A stretch of 64,000 bases of DNA from Nocardia stercoris (GTDB lineage: Bacteria > Actinomycetota > Actinomycetes > Mycobacteriales > Mycobacteriaceae). Every line of letters begins with the position of its first letter. The first letter of the stretch is position 1. A program made the translations under genes and the position numbers. The notes under the pieces are model-generated. The model searched no databases. It saw nothing but the letters and a program-made list of their open reading frames with translations, and was not told the DNA's origin. The stretch covers positions 62,001 through 126,000 of the forward strand of contig NZ_RFFH01000004.1 in assembly GCF_003696265.1 (NCBI RefSeq). Reading direction: 5' to 3'. Of this stretch, positions 1 through 8,748 are shown piece after piece.

Positions 1-1111
1 CGGTCACCCGGGTCGGGACCGTGATCGCCGGCAGGGCCGCGGTACCGGTGCCGGGCTGCCCGGCCAGCTGGAACGGGCTGAGCTTGTTGCGCCGCAAGGC
101 TTTCGCCCAGGTGGCGGCCGCGATGGATACCGAGCCACCGGCCGATCCGAACTGGGCCTCGATCGCCGAATGGCTCGACGGCACGATGCCGTAGTGCCAG
201 ACCGTCTCGGTCCGCGGGCTGATCTCGAACTCCGCGGTAGCGGCCAGGCCGAACTGCTCCACCCGGGAGGCCGCGTGCGCCGCCCCGCACACGTACAGGC
301 AGCGCGCCGGGTCTGTTCCGGTGGCGGCCAGGTGTTCCCGCATCCGGGTCCACATGTACCGCTCCCGGTCCTCGTCGACCGCCGTACTGCCCCGGCGCAG
401 CCGCCGGAACAGGCTGCCGATCAACACCAGGACCTGACGGTAGGTGTCGTAGTCGGCCCCCACGAGGGGCTGCTCCACGTACTGGTCCCACCACTCCGAC
501 CAGTGCCGCACCTTGCCGTGATGCAGCAGGAACTGCTCCAGCTCGGCGAAACGTGGTCGCAGATCACCGATTTCGAGGCCCACCGCGTCCCCGTGGAGTT
601 GTTCGGCGTCGGCGGGCTCGGCCTCGGGCGCGAACCGCTCCTCCCTCGGCGCCCACTGGAACACGTGATCGGTGGATCGATCCACCAGCACCAGCTCGAC
701 ACCCGGGGTGTCGAGCGCGTAGGCGATGGCCTGGTACTCCGCCGAGGACTCGGTGATCGGCGCGATCACCGAGAGCGGGGCCAGCTCGGCCGGATGCCCG
801 GCCACGTCGCCGGCGAAGGCCTGCAGCGCGACCGGAAGCTTGCAGTTGCGCAGCTCGTCGACGACCGGCCGCAGGTCCTCGCACAGCTCCAGATAGATCA
901 CCGCGGGCTGCTTCTCGCGCAGGCGCCGCACCATGGCCAGTGCCGAGGCCGGCGAATGGTGGCAGACCGGGAAGATCTCCAGCTCCTCCGACAGCGCGCG
1001 ATCGACATCGTCGACGATCCCGGCCAGGATGTCCGCGGCGGCGTCCGCCGGCCCGGCGAACTCGGCGGCCGCCTCGGCCAGCCGCTCCCGCAGCGCGGCA
1101 AAGGAATTCAC
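1..1111 (-). CDS. DUF5682 family protein, C-terminus cut by window edge
   Basis: The reading frame starts at a GTG that overlaps the MoxR stop codon by four bases (GTGA) and runs off the left edge, so about 370 N-terminal residues are visible. An FPVCHHSPAS motif at about residues 47-56 and the nearby YLELCEDLRP segment are typical of DUF5682. The biochemical role of this family is unknown to me. It is regularly found beside MoxR ATPase and VWA genes, as here. I translated this frame by hand and it is open to the edge. The position as last visible gene of the operon suggests it is a partner, substrate or effector of the MoxR-VWA chaperone pair, which is inference. Confidence 0.8.
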   Translation of the reverse strand, partial: MNSFAALRERLAEAAAEFAGPADAAADILAGIVDDVDRALSEELEIFPVCHHSPASALAMVRRLREKQPAVIYLELCEDLRPVVDELRNCKLPVALQAFAGDVAGHPAELAPLSVIAPITESSAEYQAIAYALDTPGVELVLVDRSTDHVFQWAPREERFAPEAEPADAEQLHGDAVGLEIGDLRPRFAELEQFLLHHGKVRHWSEWWDQYVEQPLVGADYDTYRQVLVLIGSLFRRLRRGSTAVDEDRERYMWTRMREHLAATGTDPARCLYVCGAAHAASRVEQFGLAATAEFEISPRTETVWHYGIVPSSHSAIEAQFGSAGGSVSIAAATWAKALRRNKLSPFQLAGQPGTGTAALPAITVPTRVT

Positions 1112-2220
1112 GACAGCCTCGCGATCGCCGCCCGGCCGCCGTCGAGAAATTCGGCCCACTCGCCACCGCGGTCCTTGCTGCGCGGCTCGACCACGCCGTG
1201 CAGGTACTTGTTCATGATGGCCAGATCCTCGGGCGCGCGCCGGGTCAGGGTGCCGACCAGGGCGCCCGCGAGCGTCTCCGCGCTCAGCGTCTTCTCGCCG
1301 AAGAACTGGCTGTGCAGGATGGCGTCCTCGAGCACACCGATCTGCTCGGCGGTCGACAACGCCGACTCCAGTTTGTCGTCGTCGCCGGTCGCGGCCGCGG
1401 CGACCGCGCGCAGATCGGCGAAGCTCTCCAGCAGGATGTCGAGCAGGGTCGGCGGCAGCTCCAGTTCGATCTCGTGCCGGCGCAACAGTTCCTGAGTGCG
1501 GAACCGGACGATCTCGGCCTCGCTGCGCTTGTTGGACACCACCGGGATCCGGACGAAGTTGAAGCGCCGCTTGAGCGCCGAGGACAGATCGTTCACCCCG
1601 CGGTCGCGGCTGTTGGCCGTGGCGATCACGGAGAATCCCGGCTGGGCGAAGACCACGTTGTCCTCGTCGAGTTCGGGCACCGAGACGTACTTCTCGGACA
1701 GGATCGAGATCAGCGCGTCCTGGACGTCGCTGGTGGCCCGGGTGAGCTCCTCGAAACGGCCGATCACGCCCTGTTCCATCGCGGTCATGATGGGCGAAGG
1801 GATCATCGATTCGCGGGACTGGCCCTTGGCGATCACCATCGAGACGTTCCACGAGTACTTGATGTGGTCCTCGGTGGTACCCGCGGTGCCCTGGACCACC
1901 AGGGTGGAATTGCGGCTGATCGCCGCGGACAGCAATTCCGCCAGCCAGCTCTTACCGGTACCCGGGTCGCCGATCAGCAACAGGCCGCGGTCGGACGCCA
2001 GGGTGACGATGGCGCGTTCGACGAAACTGCGGTCGCCGAACCATTTCTGCTCGATCTCGCGGTCCAGGCCGTCGGCGCGTTCGGAGCCGAGGATGAACAG
2101 CCGCACCATCTTCGGGCTCAGCCGCCAGGCGAAAGGCTTGGGCCCGTTGTCGATCGACTCCAGCCAGTCCAGTTCCTCGGCGTATTTGGTTTCGGCGGGG
2201 GCGCGCAGTACTTCGGACAT
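1108..2220 (-). CDS. MoxR-type AAA+ ATPase
   Basis: A 370-residue AAA+ ATPase. Walker A is GDPGTGKS at residues 84-91. Later segments include the FEELTRATSDVQDALISIL region (Walker B/sensor area) and IATANSRDRG (sensor 1). MoxR ATPases usually remodel or activate a partner together with a von Willebrand A protein, and the VWA gene lies directly upstream. The ATG at 2220 was chosen because AGGAG precedes it, overlapping the TAG stop of the VWA gene. A longer frame exists upstream but would overlap that gene extensively. The stop overlaps the DUF5682 start by four bases. Assignment to the AAA+ family is firm; the substrate is unknown. Confidence 0.9.
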   Translation of the reverse strand: MSEVLRAPAETKYAEELDWLESIDNGPKPFAWRLSPKMVRLFILGSERADGLDREIEQKWFGDRSFVERAIVTLASDRGLLLIGDPGTGKSWLAELLSAAISRNSTLVVQGTAGTTEDHIKYSWNVSMVIAKGQSRESMIPSPIMTAMEQGVIGRFEELTRATSDVQDALISILSEKYVSVPELDEDNVVFAQPGFSVIATANSRDRGVNDLSSALKRRFNFVRIPVVSNKRSEAEIVRFRTQELLRRHEIELELPPTLLDILLESFADLRAVAAAATGDDDKLESALSTAEQIGVLEDAILHSQFFGEKTLSAETLAGALVGTLTRRAPEDLAIMNKYLHGVVEPRSKDRGGEWAEFLDGGRAAIARLS

Positions 2221-2228
2221 GGTGACTC

Positions 2229-3635
2229 CTAGTCGAGAAAGTTCTTGAGTTCGTTGACGAGTTTGTTGATCCGCCCGGAAAGAACCGGGGTACCGAGGTT
2301 CTTGAATCGCTCGCGGAACCAGGGATTGACGCTCTGCTGCCCGGAGCTGCCGACCGAACCGACCGGAATGAACTTCACGCCGGAGCGGTACAGGGCGGCC
2401 ATGCTCTCGAAGAGCTCCTGGCCCTGCCATTCGTAGAAGTCCGAAATCCACACCACCACGGTGTTCTTCGGATCGGCGACCTTCGGCTGGGCCAGGGTCA
2501 TCGCGACCCGGCCGTCGGTGCCGCCGCCGAGCTGGGTGCGCAGCAACACCTCGAACGGGTCGTGTACCCATGGGGACAGATCGAGTGCGTCGGTGTCGTA
2601 GGCGATCAGGTGGACGTCGACCTTCGGCAGACCGGCGAAGATCGAGGCCAGGATGGTGCAGTTCACCATCGCGTCCACCATCGAGCCGGACTGGTCGACC
2701 ACCACGATCATGCGCGCCGGCACGGTCCGCTTCGCGGTCTGCCGGTAGTAGAGCCGGTCGACGTAGAGGCGCTGGTCCTGCGGACTCCAGTTGGGCAGGT
2801 TCTTCCAGATCGTGCGGTCCATGTCGAGATTGCGCAGGATCCGCTTCGGCGGTATCGAGCGGTCCGGGCTGCCCACGGTGCTCTGCTGCACCTGGGTGCG
2901 CAGCACGGCGGCGACCTCGTCGACAAAGCGCCGGATCAGCGCCTTGGCGTTGGCCAGCGCCAGGCCGGACAGATTGTGCTTGTCGCGCAACAGCTGTTCG
3001 ACCAGCGACATGCTGGGGGAGAGCTGGGCCGCCAGATGCGGATCCGCCAGCACCTCGCGCAGCCGCATCCGCTCGACCAGCCCGGCTTCCAGATCGGCCA
3101 GGACGGTACGCAATTCGCCGGCGCCCTCGGTGCCGAGCGCGCGCCGCAGCCAGGCGGCGTCGGCCTGCCAGGCCGACAGCTGGGTGGCGCTGACCGCGCC
3201 GGACCCGGTGGCGAAGATGTTCAGCAGCAGCTTGGAAGCCAGTGCGGCCGTGCGTACTTCGTGGTCACCGACGGTCTCGATGCCCGCGCGCTCGTCCGAA
3301 CCGAGCGGGCCGGAATCGAGCGCGTCCGCACCGGCCTCGTTCGAATCGGGCGTGCCCGAATGGGCCTCGCCTGCCTCGATGCCGTCCGGATCTGCGCCGG
3401 GTGCGGCATCATCCGGCCCGGTCAGGTCGATACCCTCGAACTCCGGTCCGAGCTCCGGGTACCGCTGTACGACGGTGTCCACCGACACCCGGGCGTCGAG
3501 CAGCGCGGGCGGTAGACCGGCTTCGTCCACGACCGCCGCGCTCACCGTCTCCAGTGCGAGTTGCGGTTCGTCGACGAAGATTCCGGCCAGCAGGCGCCAG
3601 TACAGAACTTGGCGCCGAGTTTCGTTGTCGGTCAT
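2229..3635 (-). CDS. VWA domain protein (MoxR partner)
   Basis: A 468-residue protein with a C-terminal von Willebrand factor A domain. The metal-ion site is visible as DQSGSM at about residues 311-316 (DxSxS), a GGGTDG threonine loop and WISDFYE further on. The N-terminal half is helical, and an acidic, Gly/Ala/Asp-rich linker lies at about residues 75-125. The ATG at 3635 overlaps the preceding stop (ATGA), and MoxR starts 8 bases after the stop. VWA proteins of this kind bind a MoxR ATPase and recruit its target. I infer it is the adaptor of this operon. There is no signal peptide, so it is probably cytoplasmic. Confidence 0.9.
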   Translation of the reverse strand: MTDNETRRQVLYWRLLAGIFVDEPQLALETVSAAVVDEAGLPPALLDARVSVDTVVQRYPELGPEFEGIDLTGPDDAAPGADPDGIEAGEAHSGTPDSNEAGADALDSGPLGSDERAGIETVGDHEVRTAALASKLLLNIFATGSGAVSATQLSAWQADAAWLRRALGTEGAGELRTVLADLEAGLVERMRLREVLADPHLAAQLSPSMSLVEQLLRDKHNLSGLALANAKALIRRFVDEVAAVLRTQVQQSTVGSPDRSIPPKRILRNLDMDRTIWKNLPNWSPQDQRLYVDRLYYRQTAKRTVPARMIVVVDQSGSMVDAMVNCTILASIFAGLPKVDVHLIAYDTDALDLSPWVHDPFEVLLRTQLGGGTDGRVAMTLAQPKVADPKNTVVVWISDFYEWQGQELFESMAALYRSGVKFIPVGSVGSSGQQSVNPWFRERFKNLGTPVLSGRINKLVNELKNFLD

Positions 3636-5017
3636 TTGCGCAAGAGCCGTCCTGCTCGTTCCCGCAGCACCGCCACGGGGTCGCCCGTTTTCGCCTGGGC
3701 CTTGGCGGCTTTCGGGTCGACCGGGCCGAGTGCCCAGTCGCCGTTGTGCAGGGTGACGACCTCGCCCTTCGTCGTCCGCCGGACTGCCAGTGGGCGGATC
3801 GACCAGTGGCCGCCGTCCCAGCGCAGCAGGCCCAGAACGGCTTTCGCCGTGTTCACCGCGGCCGGGGTGAGCGGGCCGGCGGCCGGCAACCGGTCGAGCT
3901 CCAGCGGGATCGAGTGCTCGCCCAGGCGCGCGACACCATCGGAGACCTGATGGCCTTCCAGCAGAATCGGTTCGGCGATGTACACCGGGTCGCGATCCAG
4001 GGGCGCCGCCGCCGGTGCCACCGCCTGTGGCAGTGCCACGGTGGCCGTGGTGAACGGGTCGGCGGGTTCGCCGGCTGTCGCCCGCTCGTCCTGCCACAGC
4101 AGGTCACCGGTCGGGAAGGCGGGCATATCGGTGAGCTCCAGTGTGCGGTGCTCGGCCAATGCGGCCAGCAGCCGTGGATGCTCGCCGAGCAGCTGCCAGA
4201 CGGCCGGTCCGGAGATGGTGGCGACCTTCGGCGCGCCGACTCCGATCCGGACGCGCCGCGGTGGCCGGCCGGCCTGTTCGAGGATGGCGTGCACCTGGAT
4301 CTGCACGGCTGTGCCGTGCTCGTGGATGTCGGTGCCGAGGACCAGCAGCCGGCCGGATACCGGTTCGGCCGGCCCGTGACCGTCGGATTCTGTTGCGCGC
4401 CATGTCGACAGCACCGCCCGCGACCACAGGTCGGCCCAGCGCCGGACCGGCACCCACGGCTGGGCGGACACCGGAACGCAGGCGGCCAGCTCGGCGGCGA
4501 AACCGTCGACGAGCACCGCCGACCGGCGCAGCGACGGTTCGTCCAGCAGGCTCTCGACGGTCCGGTCCGCGGCGGCCAGCAGGTCGTCACCGACACCCTG
4601 CCAGCCGGTGATGGCCAGTTCGGTGAGCCAGGCCCGCGTGGCGACGGCGGCGGCCGGAACCGGGCCCGCGGCGGGTACCGGCGCGGCGGTCGCGCGCTTG
4701 CGGCCCAGGGCACTGTCGCACTGTTCGAGCAGCGCGTCGTGCACCGCGCCCGATACCGCGGCGCGGGCGGCGGCCAGCGCGGTGAGGTGCTCGGGGCCGA
4801 CTGTGCCGGCTCGCACCTGCTCGGCCGCGTCGGCAACCGCGGCTGCCAGCGGGGATCCAGCGACGGCTGCGGCCAGGGCGGTGCAGGCCGCGGCCTGCCG
4901 GTCGTCCAGGCGGGCCAGCCCGCTCACCAACACTCGATCGAAGTCGGCGGTCAGTTGTTCTGCGGCCGCCAGGCCGGCGATCGGCGCGGTCAGCGCTTCC
5001 CATTGCGTGGCGATCAT
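3632..5017 (-). CDS. Unknown protein of the MoxR/VWA/SWIM operon
   Basis: A 461-residue protein that I cannot assign to a family with certainty. It is Ala-rich and largely helical in its first 150 residues, then has a mixed region with several Trp residues (about 185-200), and ends in a basic tail (RERAGRLLRK). No catalytic motif, signal peptide or membrane segment is obvious. The ATG at 5017 overlaps the stop of the SWIM gene (ATGA), and its own stop overlaps the start of the VWA gene in the same way, so translation is probably coupled. By position it is a core component of this operon. In related clusters this slot is filled by an uncharacterised protein. Confidence 0.75.
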   Translation of the reverse strand: MIATQWEALTAPIAGLAAAEQLTADFDRVLVSGLARLDDRQAAACTALAAAVAGSPLAAAVADAAEQVRAGTVGPEHLTALAAARAAVSGAVHDALLEQCDSALGRKRATAAPVPAAGPVPAAAVATRAWLTELAITGWQGVGDDLLAAADRTVESLLDEPSLRRSAVLVDGFAAELAACVPVSAQPWVPVRRWADLWSRAVLSTWRATESDGHGPAEPVSGRLLVLGTDIHEHGTAVQIQVHAILEQAGRPPRRVRIGVGAPKVATISGPAVWQLLGEHPRLLAALAEHRTLELTDMPAFPTGDLLWQDERATAGEPADPFTTATVALPQAVAPAAAPLDRDPVYIAEPILLEGHQVSDGVARLGEHSIPLELDRLPAAGPLTPAAVNTAKAVLGLLRWDGGHWSIRPLAVRRTTKGEVVTLHNGDWALGPVDPKAAKAQAKTGDPVAVLRERAGRLLRK

Positions 5018-5520
5018 CGACGCACTCCTGTCGCGGGGAACCACTGCAGCTCGGGCAGCGGTGCCGACCAGGCCGGCAGTTCGAGGTAGGTCAGGTGACG
5101 CAGGAACCGGCCGAACACCTCGGCCGCGGGCGCCGGATCGCGGTGGCCGGACAGGCTCTGCGCGACCGTGGACCCCTCGGGTACGTCGACCCGCAGGTAA
5201 CGCGCCACCCGCTCCTGACCGAACTGGGTGACGCCTTCGGCGATCAGCTCCGTGAGGTGCTTGCACGCGTAGCCGTGGTTCAGCCCGCCGCACGGGCGAT
5301 TGTTGTTGGTGCTGCAGCTCAGCCCGTGGGTGCCCGAGGTCACCGAGGCGACATAGACGCGGCCGATGTCCGAGCCGCTGGACACCACCCCCTGCAACCG
5401 GCCGCCGGCCAGTTCGACGAACGGCACCTTCGCGAGCTTGCGCGGCGCGAGCGGCGCAACCAGCGGCAGCGCCGCGGTGTGTTCCCAATCAGGCTCGGCG
5501 CCAGGTGAATTCGAATCCAT
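5014..5520 (-). CDS. SWIM-type zinc-finger protein
   Basis: A 168-residue protein with a Cys/His cluster spread over the segment from CSTNNNRPCGG to YACKH, which fits a SWIM-like zinc finger ending in CxH. SWIM domains bind DNA or protein. I chose the ATG at 5520 because GGGAGGG sits seven bases upstream of it. An upstream ATG at 5577 has no such site. It is the first gene of the five-gene operon and overlaps the next gene by four bases. The zinc-finger call is good but not certain, because the first pair of cysteines is spaced more widely than the classical CxC. Confidence 0.75.
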   Translation of the reverse strand: MDSNSPGAEPDWEHTAALPLVAPLAPRKLAKVPFVELAGGRLQGVVSSGSDIGRVYVASVTSGTHGLSCSTNNNRPCGGLNHGYACKHLTELIAEGVTQFGQERVARYLRVDVPEGSTVAQSLSGHRDPAPAAEVFGRFLRHLTYLELPAWSAPLPELQWFPATGVRR

Positions 5521-5620
5521 CGCACATCCCTCCCGTTCGATCGCGATGGGGTCGAAGGTAGGGGAGAGGTCCGACAAGTTCGGCGCCGCCGGCTATGGGA
5601 AGTATGCGGCTGTGCCACTG

Positions 5621-5636
5621 TGTGATGTGGATCACA
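5621..5636. promoter_or_regulatory. CRP-type operator palindrome
   Basis: TGTGA-TGTGGA-TCACA is an exact match to the TGTGA-N6-TCACA consensus of cAMP-receptor-protein family regulators, including actinobacterial Crp/GlxR. It lies between the divergent SWIM operon and the flavoprotein/sigma operon, eight bases upstream of the presumed -35 element at 5645. Confidence 0.75.
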
Positions 5637-5644
5637 TTATGGTC

Positions 5645-5671
5645 TGTCACGTCCGGGCCGGTTCGTTCGTC
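5645..5671 (+). promoter_or_regulatory. Candidate ECF41 (SigJ-type) promoter
   Basis: TGTCACG at 5645-5651 and CGTC at 5668-5671 are separated by 16 bases. From memory, the target motif of ECF41 sigma factors is TGTCACA-N16-CGTC, so this is a near-exact match. It lies 41 bases upstream of the first gene of the operon that encodes an ECF41 sigma factor, as expected for autoregulation. Confidence 0.7.
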
Positions 5672-5712
5672 CCATGGTCGATCCAGAAAGCGAAACCGGA
5701 AGGAAGATCGCC

Positions 5713-6888
5713 ATGACCACGACCCCGAACACCCACCGCATCGTCGTCCTCGGTGCCGGCTACACCGGGATGCTGGCCACCGTGCGGCTCGCGCGCCGGA
5801 CCCGCCGGCGCGACGTGCGCATCGTGCTGGTGAACCCCTCACCGCGCTTCACCGAACGGCTGCGGATGCACCAGATCGCCGCCGGCCAGGAACTGCCCGA
5901 CCACCGGATCCCCGACCTGCTGACCGGCACGAACGTGGAATTCGTCGCGGCCGCCGCCACCGCGATCGACCCCACGGCCCACACGGTCGCGCTCACCGAC
6001 GGCACCGAACTCGGCTACGACACCCTGGTCTACGCGCTCGGCAGCACCACCGACACCACGACCGTCCCCGGCGTCGCCGACCACGCGTGGACCCTGAACG
6101 ACCCCCGCACGGCACACCGGTTCGCCGCCCGCCTCACCGAGGTCGAGGCCGCCGCGGGCGCGGTGACCATCGTCGGCGGCGGGCTCACCGGCGTGGAAGC
6201 CGCCACCGAGATCGCCGAAGCCCACCCCGGCCTCGCCGTCACCCTGATCGCCACCGCGGAACCCGGCTCGATGATGGGCGACAAGGCCCGCGCGCACCTG
6301 ACCGCGGCACTCGACCGGCTCGGCGTCGTCCGCCGGATCGGTGTCCAGGTGACCAAGGTGCTGCCCGACGCGGTCGACCTCACCGACGGCACCACCCTGG
6401 CCACCGACCTCGTGCTGTGGACCGCGGGTGTGCGGATGGCGCCGCTGGCCGCCGCGGCCGGAATCGCCACCGATGACCGGGGCGCGATCCGCACCGACCC
6501 CACACTGCGGTCGGTCTCGCACCCGGAGATCTACGCGATCGGCGACGCGGCCGTGATCGAACAGGCCTGGGGTACCGTCCACGGCACCTGCCAGAGCGGA
6601 ATTCCCAGTGCTGGGTACGCTGCCGACGCGATTGCCCGGAGGTTGCGTGGTAAGCCGGTACGGCCGTTCCGGTTCGGCTACGTGCACCAGCCGGTGAGCC
6701 TGGGCCGGCACGACGCGGTCATCCAGTTCACCAACGCCGACGACACTCCGAAGCGCTGGTACCTGAAGGGCCGGGCCGCGGTCGCCTACAAGGAGACCGT
6801 CAGCAACAGCCCGTTGCCGACCTTCAAGTACAGCCGCTGGGCGAACCTGCCGGTCGCGCTGTCGAAGGGCGGCAAGGCCACCCGATGA
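5713..6888 (+). CDS. NDH-2-like FAD-dependent NAD(P)H oxidoreductase
   Basis: A 391-residue flavoprotein of the pyridine-nucleotide-disulfide/type II NADH dehydrogenase superfamily. Two dinucleotide-binding motifs are visible: GAGYTG at residues 13-18 (FAD) and GGGLTG at about residues 154-159 (NAD(P)H). A YAIGDAA motif near residue 275 contacts FAD. The ATG at 5713 follows GGAAGGAAG; a longer in-frame start at 5674 lies just after the presumed -10 element and is less likely. The sigma factor gene follows after 15 bases. ECF41 sigma factors are typically encoded next to a carboxymuconolactone decarboxylase, an oxidoreductase or an epimerase, so this is likely the cognate oxidoreductase target. 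Confidence 0.9.
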   Translation: MTTTPNTHRIVVLGAGYTGMLATVRLARRTRRRDVRIVLVNPSPRFTERLRMHQIAAGQELPDHRIPDLLTGTNVEFVAAAATAIDPTAHTVALTDGTELGYDTLVYALGSTTDTTTVPGVADHAWTLNDPRTAHRFAARLTEVEAAAGAVTIVGGGLTGVEAATEIAEAHPGLAVTLIATAEPGSMMGDKARAHLTAALDRLGVVRRIGVQVTKVLPDAVDLTDGTTLATDLVLWTAGVRMAPLAAAAGIATDDRGAIRTDPTLRSVSHPEIYAIGDAAVIEQAWGTVHGTCQSGIPSAGYAADAIARRLRGKPVRPFRFGYVHQPVSLGRHDAVIQFTNADDTPKRWYLKGRAAVAYKETVSNSPLPTFKYSRWANLPVALSKGGKATR

Positions 6889-6903
6889 CCGAAGGAGTAA
6901 CCG

Positions 6904-7797
6904 ATGACGGCGAAATCCCCGGAGCTACCGGCGGATCCGTTCCTCGAGCATCGGCGGCTGCTGTTCGCCACCGCCTACCGCATGCTGGGCAGTGTCGCCG
7001 ATGCCGAGGACGTCGTGCAGGACACCTGGCTGCGCTGGCAGGGTGCCGACCGTGCCACCGTCGCCCATCCCAAGTCGTATCTCGTTCGTACCGTGACGAA
7101 CCTGGCGCTGGACCGGCTTACGTCGGCCCGCGCCACCCGGGAGACCTACATCGGCCCGTGGCTGCCCGAACCCCTGCTGACCAGCGGGCCCGACGCCGCC
7201 CGGGACAGTGAAGTGGCCGATGATGTGTCGACCGCGATGCTCGTGGTCCTGGAATCCCTGAGTCCGGTCGAACGCGCGGTCTTCGTGCTGCGCGAGGTGT
7301 TCGGGTACTCCCATGCCGAGATCGGTGACATGCTCGGCCGGCCCGAAACGACCGTGCGCCAGATCGCGCACCGCGCGAAATCCCATGTGCAGTCCCGCCG
7401 TCCGCGCTACGACACCGACACCGAGCAGCGTCGGCGGATCACCGAACAGTTCATGGCCGCGGCGTCGGGCGGCGATCTCGAATCGCTGATGGGGCTGCTG
7501 GCACCCGACGTGACGCTGTGGAACGACGGCGGCGGCAAGGTCACGGCCGCGCGGCGGCCGCTGTACGGGCCCGATCATGTGGCTCGCTGGTTGCTGGGTG
7601 TGCTGGCCAAGCCGATCAGCGCGGACGTGGTGCTGGAACCGGCGATCGTCAACGGTGAGCTGAGCGTGCTGGCCGCCGTCGGCGGCATGCCGATCGGCTC
7701 GTTCACCTACGACATCGCCGACGGGCGGATCCAGAACGTGCGATTCCAGGTCAACCCGGACAAGATCTCGGGTCTCTACCCCGGCGAATACCGGTAG
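6904..7797 (+). CDS. sigJ: ECF41-family RNA polymerase sigma factor SigJ
   Basis: A 297-residue ECF sigma factor with a fused C-terminal SnoaL-like domain, the hallmark of group ECF41. Region 2 (FLEHRRLLFATAYRMLGS) is at about residues 13-30 and region 4 (LSPVERAVFVLREVFGYSHAEIG) at about 118-140. The three ECF41 signatures are all present: WLPEPLL in the linker, DGGGK near residue 207 and NPDK near residue 282. In this group the C-terminal domain replaces a separate anti-sigma factor and controls activity. SD is AAGGAG. It is co-transcribed with the flavoprotein gene, and an ECF41-type promoter motif lies upstream of the pair. Confidence 0.95.
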   Translation: MTAKSPELPADPFLEHRRLLFATAYRMLGSVADAEDVVQDTWLRWQGADRATVAHPKSYLVRTVTNLALDRLTSARATRETYIGPWLPEPLLTSGPDAARDSEVADDVSTAMLVVLESLSPVERAVFVLREVFGYSHAEIGDMLGRPETTVRQIAHRAKSHVQSRRPRYDTDTEQRRRITEQFMAAASGGDLESLMGLLAPDVTLWNDGGGKVTAARRPLYGPDHVARWLLGVLAKPISADVVLEPAIVNGELSVLAAVGGMPIGSFTYDIADGRIQNVRFQVNPDKISGLYPGEYR

Positions 7798-7800
7798 CGG

Positions 7801-8700
7801 TCAGCGGTTTCCGCGCGTGATCTGCCCGATCAGGGCACCGGCCGGGCCGGACAGGGTGCGGGACCCGCGCCAGACCGCGCGCAGCGTCCGCGGCAGTTCG
7901 AGGTCGGCGACCGCGACCGCGACCAGTTCCTTGCGGGCCAGTTCGTCGCCGACCGCCAGCGTGCTGACCACCGCCGGCCCGACACCGGCCAGCACGCTGG
8001 TCCGGATGGCGGCCGCACTGCCGAGCTCGAGCAGCGGGTCGGCGCGGTGGTATTCGGCCAGCGCGGCGTCGAGCGTGCTGCGCGTGCCCGACCCGGGTTC
8101 GCGGACCACCAGCGGAGTGCCCGCCAGCTGGGCGATCGTCAACGGCCGCCGCCGCCGGGCCCAGCGATGCTCGGGCGCGACCACCACGATCAGCCGATCC
8201 AGGGCGACCGGCGCGTGCCGCAGACCGGCGGGCACGTCCGGGCTCTCGATGAACCCCACATCGCAGCGGCCGGCCGCCACCAGATCGCAGACTTGCCGCG
8301 AATTGTGCACCTGGAGATGGATTTTGGTGTCCCGGTGGGTGCTGCGGAAGGTGCCGAGCCAGGCGGGAAGCAGGCATTCGGCGACGGTCAGGCTGGCGGC
8401 CAGGGTGAGTTCGGCCTGCTGATCGGTGCGCAGGGCGGTGGCCGCGTCGAGCAGGCGATCGACGTCGGCGAGCACCTCACGCGCCCAGTGCACCAGGACT
8501 CGCCCCGCCGGGGTGAGGGTCGAGCCGCGGGTGTTGCGCTCGAGCAGCGGCATGCCCAGCCGGCGTTCCCAGCGGGCGAGGGCGCGGCTGGCGTTGGGCT
8601 GCGCCATGCTGATGGCCCGGGCGGCCGCCCCGAGGCCGCCGTGGTCGTCGACGGCGACCAGCAGCTCGAGCAATGCCAGGTCAGGTCGGGTGGGAGCCAT
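7801..8700 (-). CDS. LysR-type transcriptional regulator
   Basis: A 299-residue LysR regulator. The N-terminal winged helix-turn-helix spans about residues 1-65 (LALLELLVAVDDHGGLGAA, then SMAQPNASRALARWERRLG). The effector-binding domain follows from about residue 90. I chose the ATG at 8700 because it gives the usual LysR N-terminus; a longer start at 8775 would cover the regulatory dyads. It is divergent from the YeiH-type gene, and the 101-base gap holds two inverted repeats. It most likely controls that gene and itself. The stop lies three bases from the sigJ stop, so the two genes converge. Confidence 0.93.
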   Translation of the reverse strand: MAPTRPDLALLELLVAVDDHGGLGAAARAISMAQPNASRALARWERRLGMPLLERNTRGSTLTPAGRVLVHWAREVLADVDRLLDAATALRTDQQAELTLAASLTVAECLLPAWLGTFRSTHRDTKIHLQVHNSRQVCDLVAAGRCDVGFIESPDVPAGLRHAPVALDRLIVVVAPEHRWARRRRPLTIAQLAGTPLVVREPGSGTRSTLDAALAEYHRADPLLELGSAAAIRTSVLAGVGPAVVSTLAVGDELARKELVAVAVADLELPRTLRAVWRGSRTLSGPAGALIGQITRGNR

Positions 8701-8728
8701 GTCGAAAGTATATGGACCGGGAGCAAGC

Positions 8729-8745
8729 CATATCACTGAGATATG
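8729..8745. promoter_or_regulatory. LysR-type operator dyad
   Basis: CATATC-ACTGA-GATATG is a perfect 6-bp inverted repeat containing the T-N11-A pattern bound by LysR proteins. It lies between the divergent lysR and yeiH-like genes. Confidence 0.65.
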
Positions 8746-8748
8746 TGT

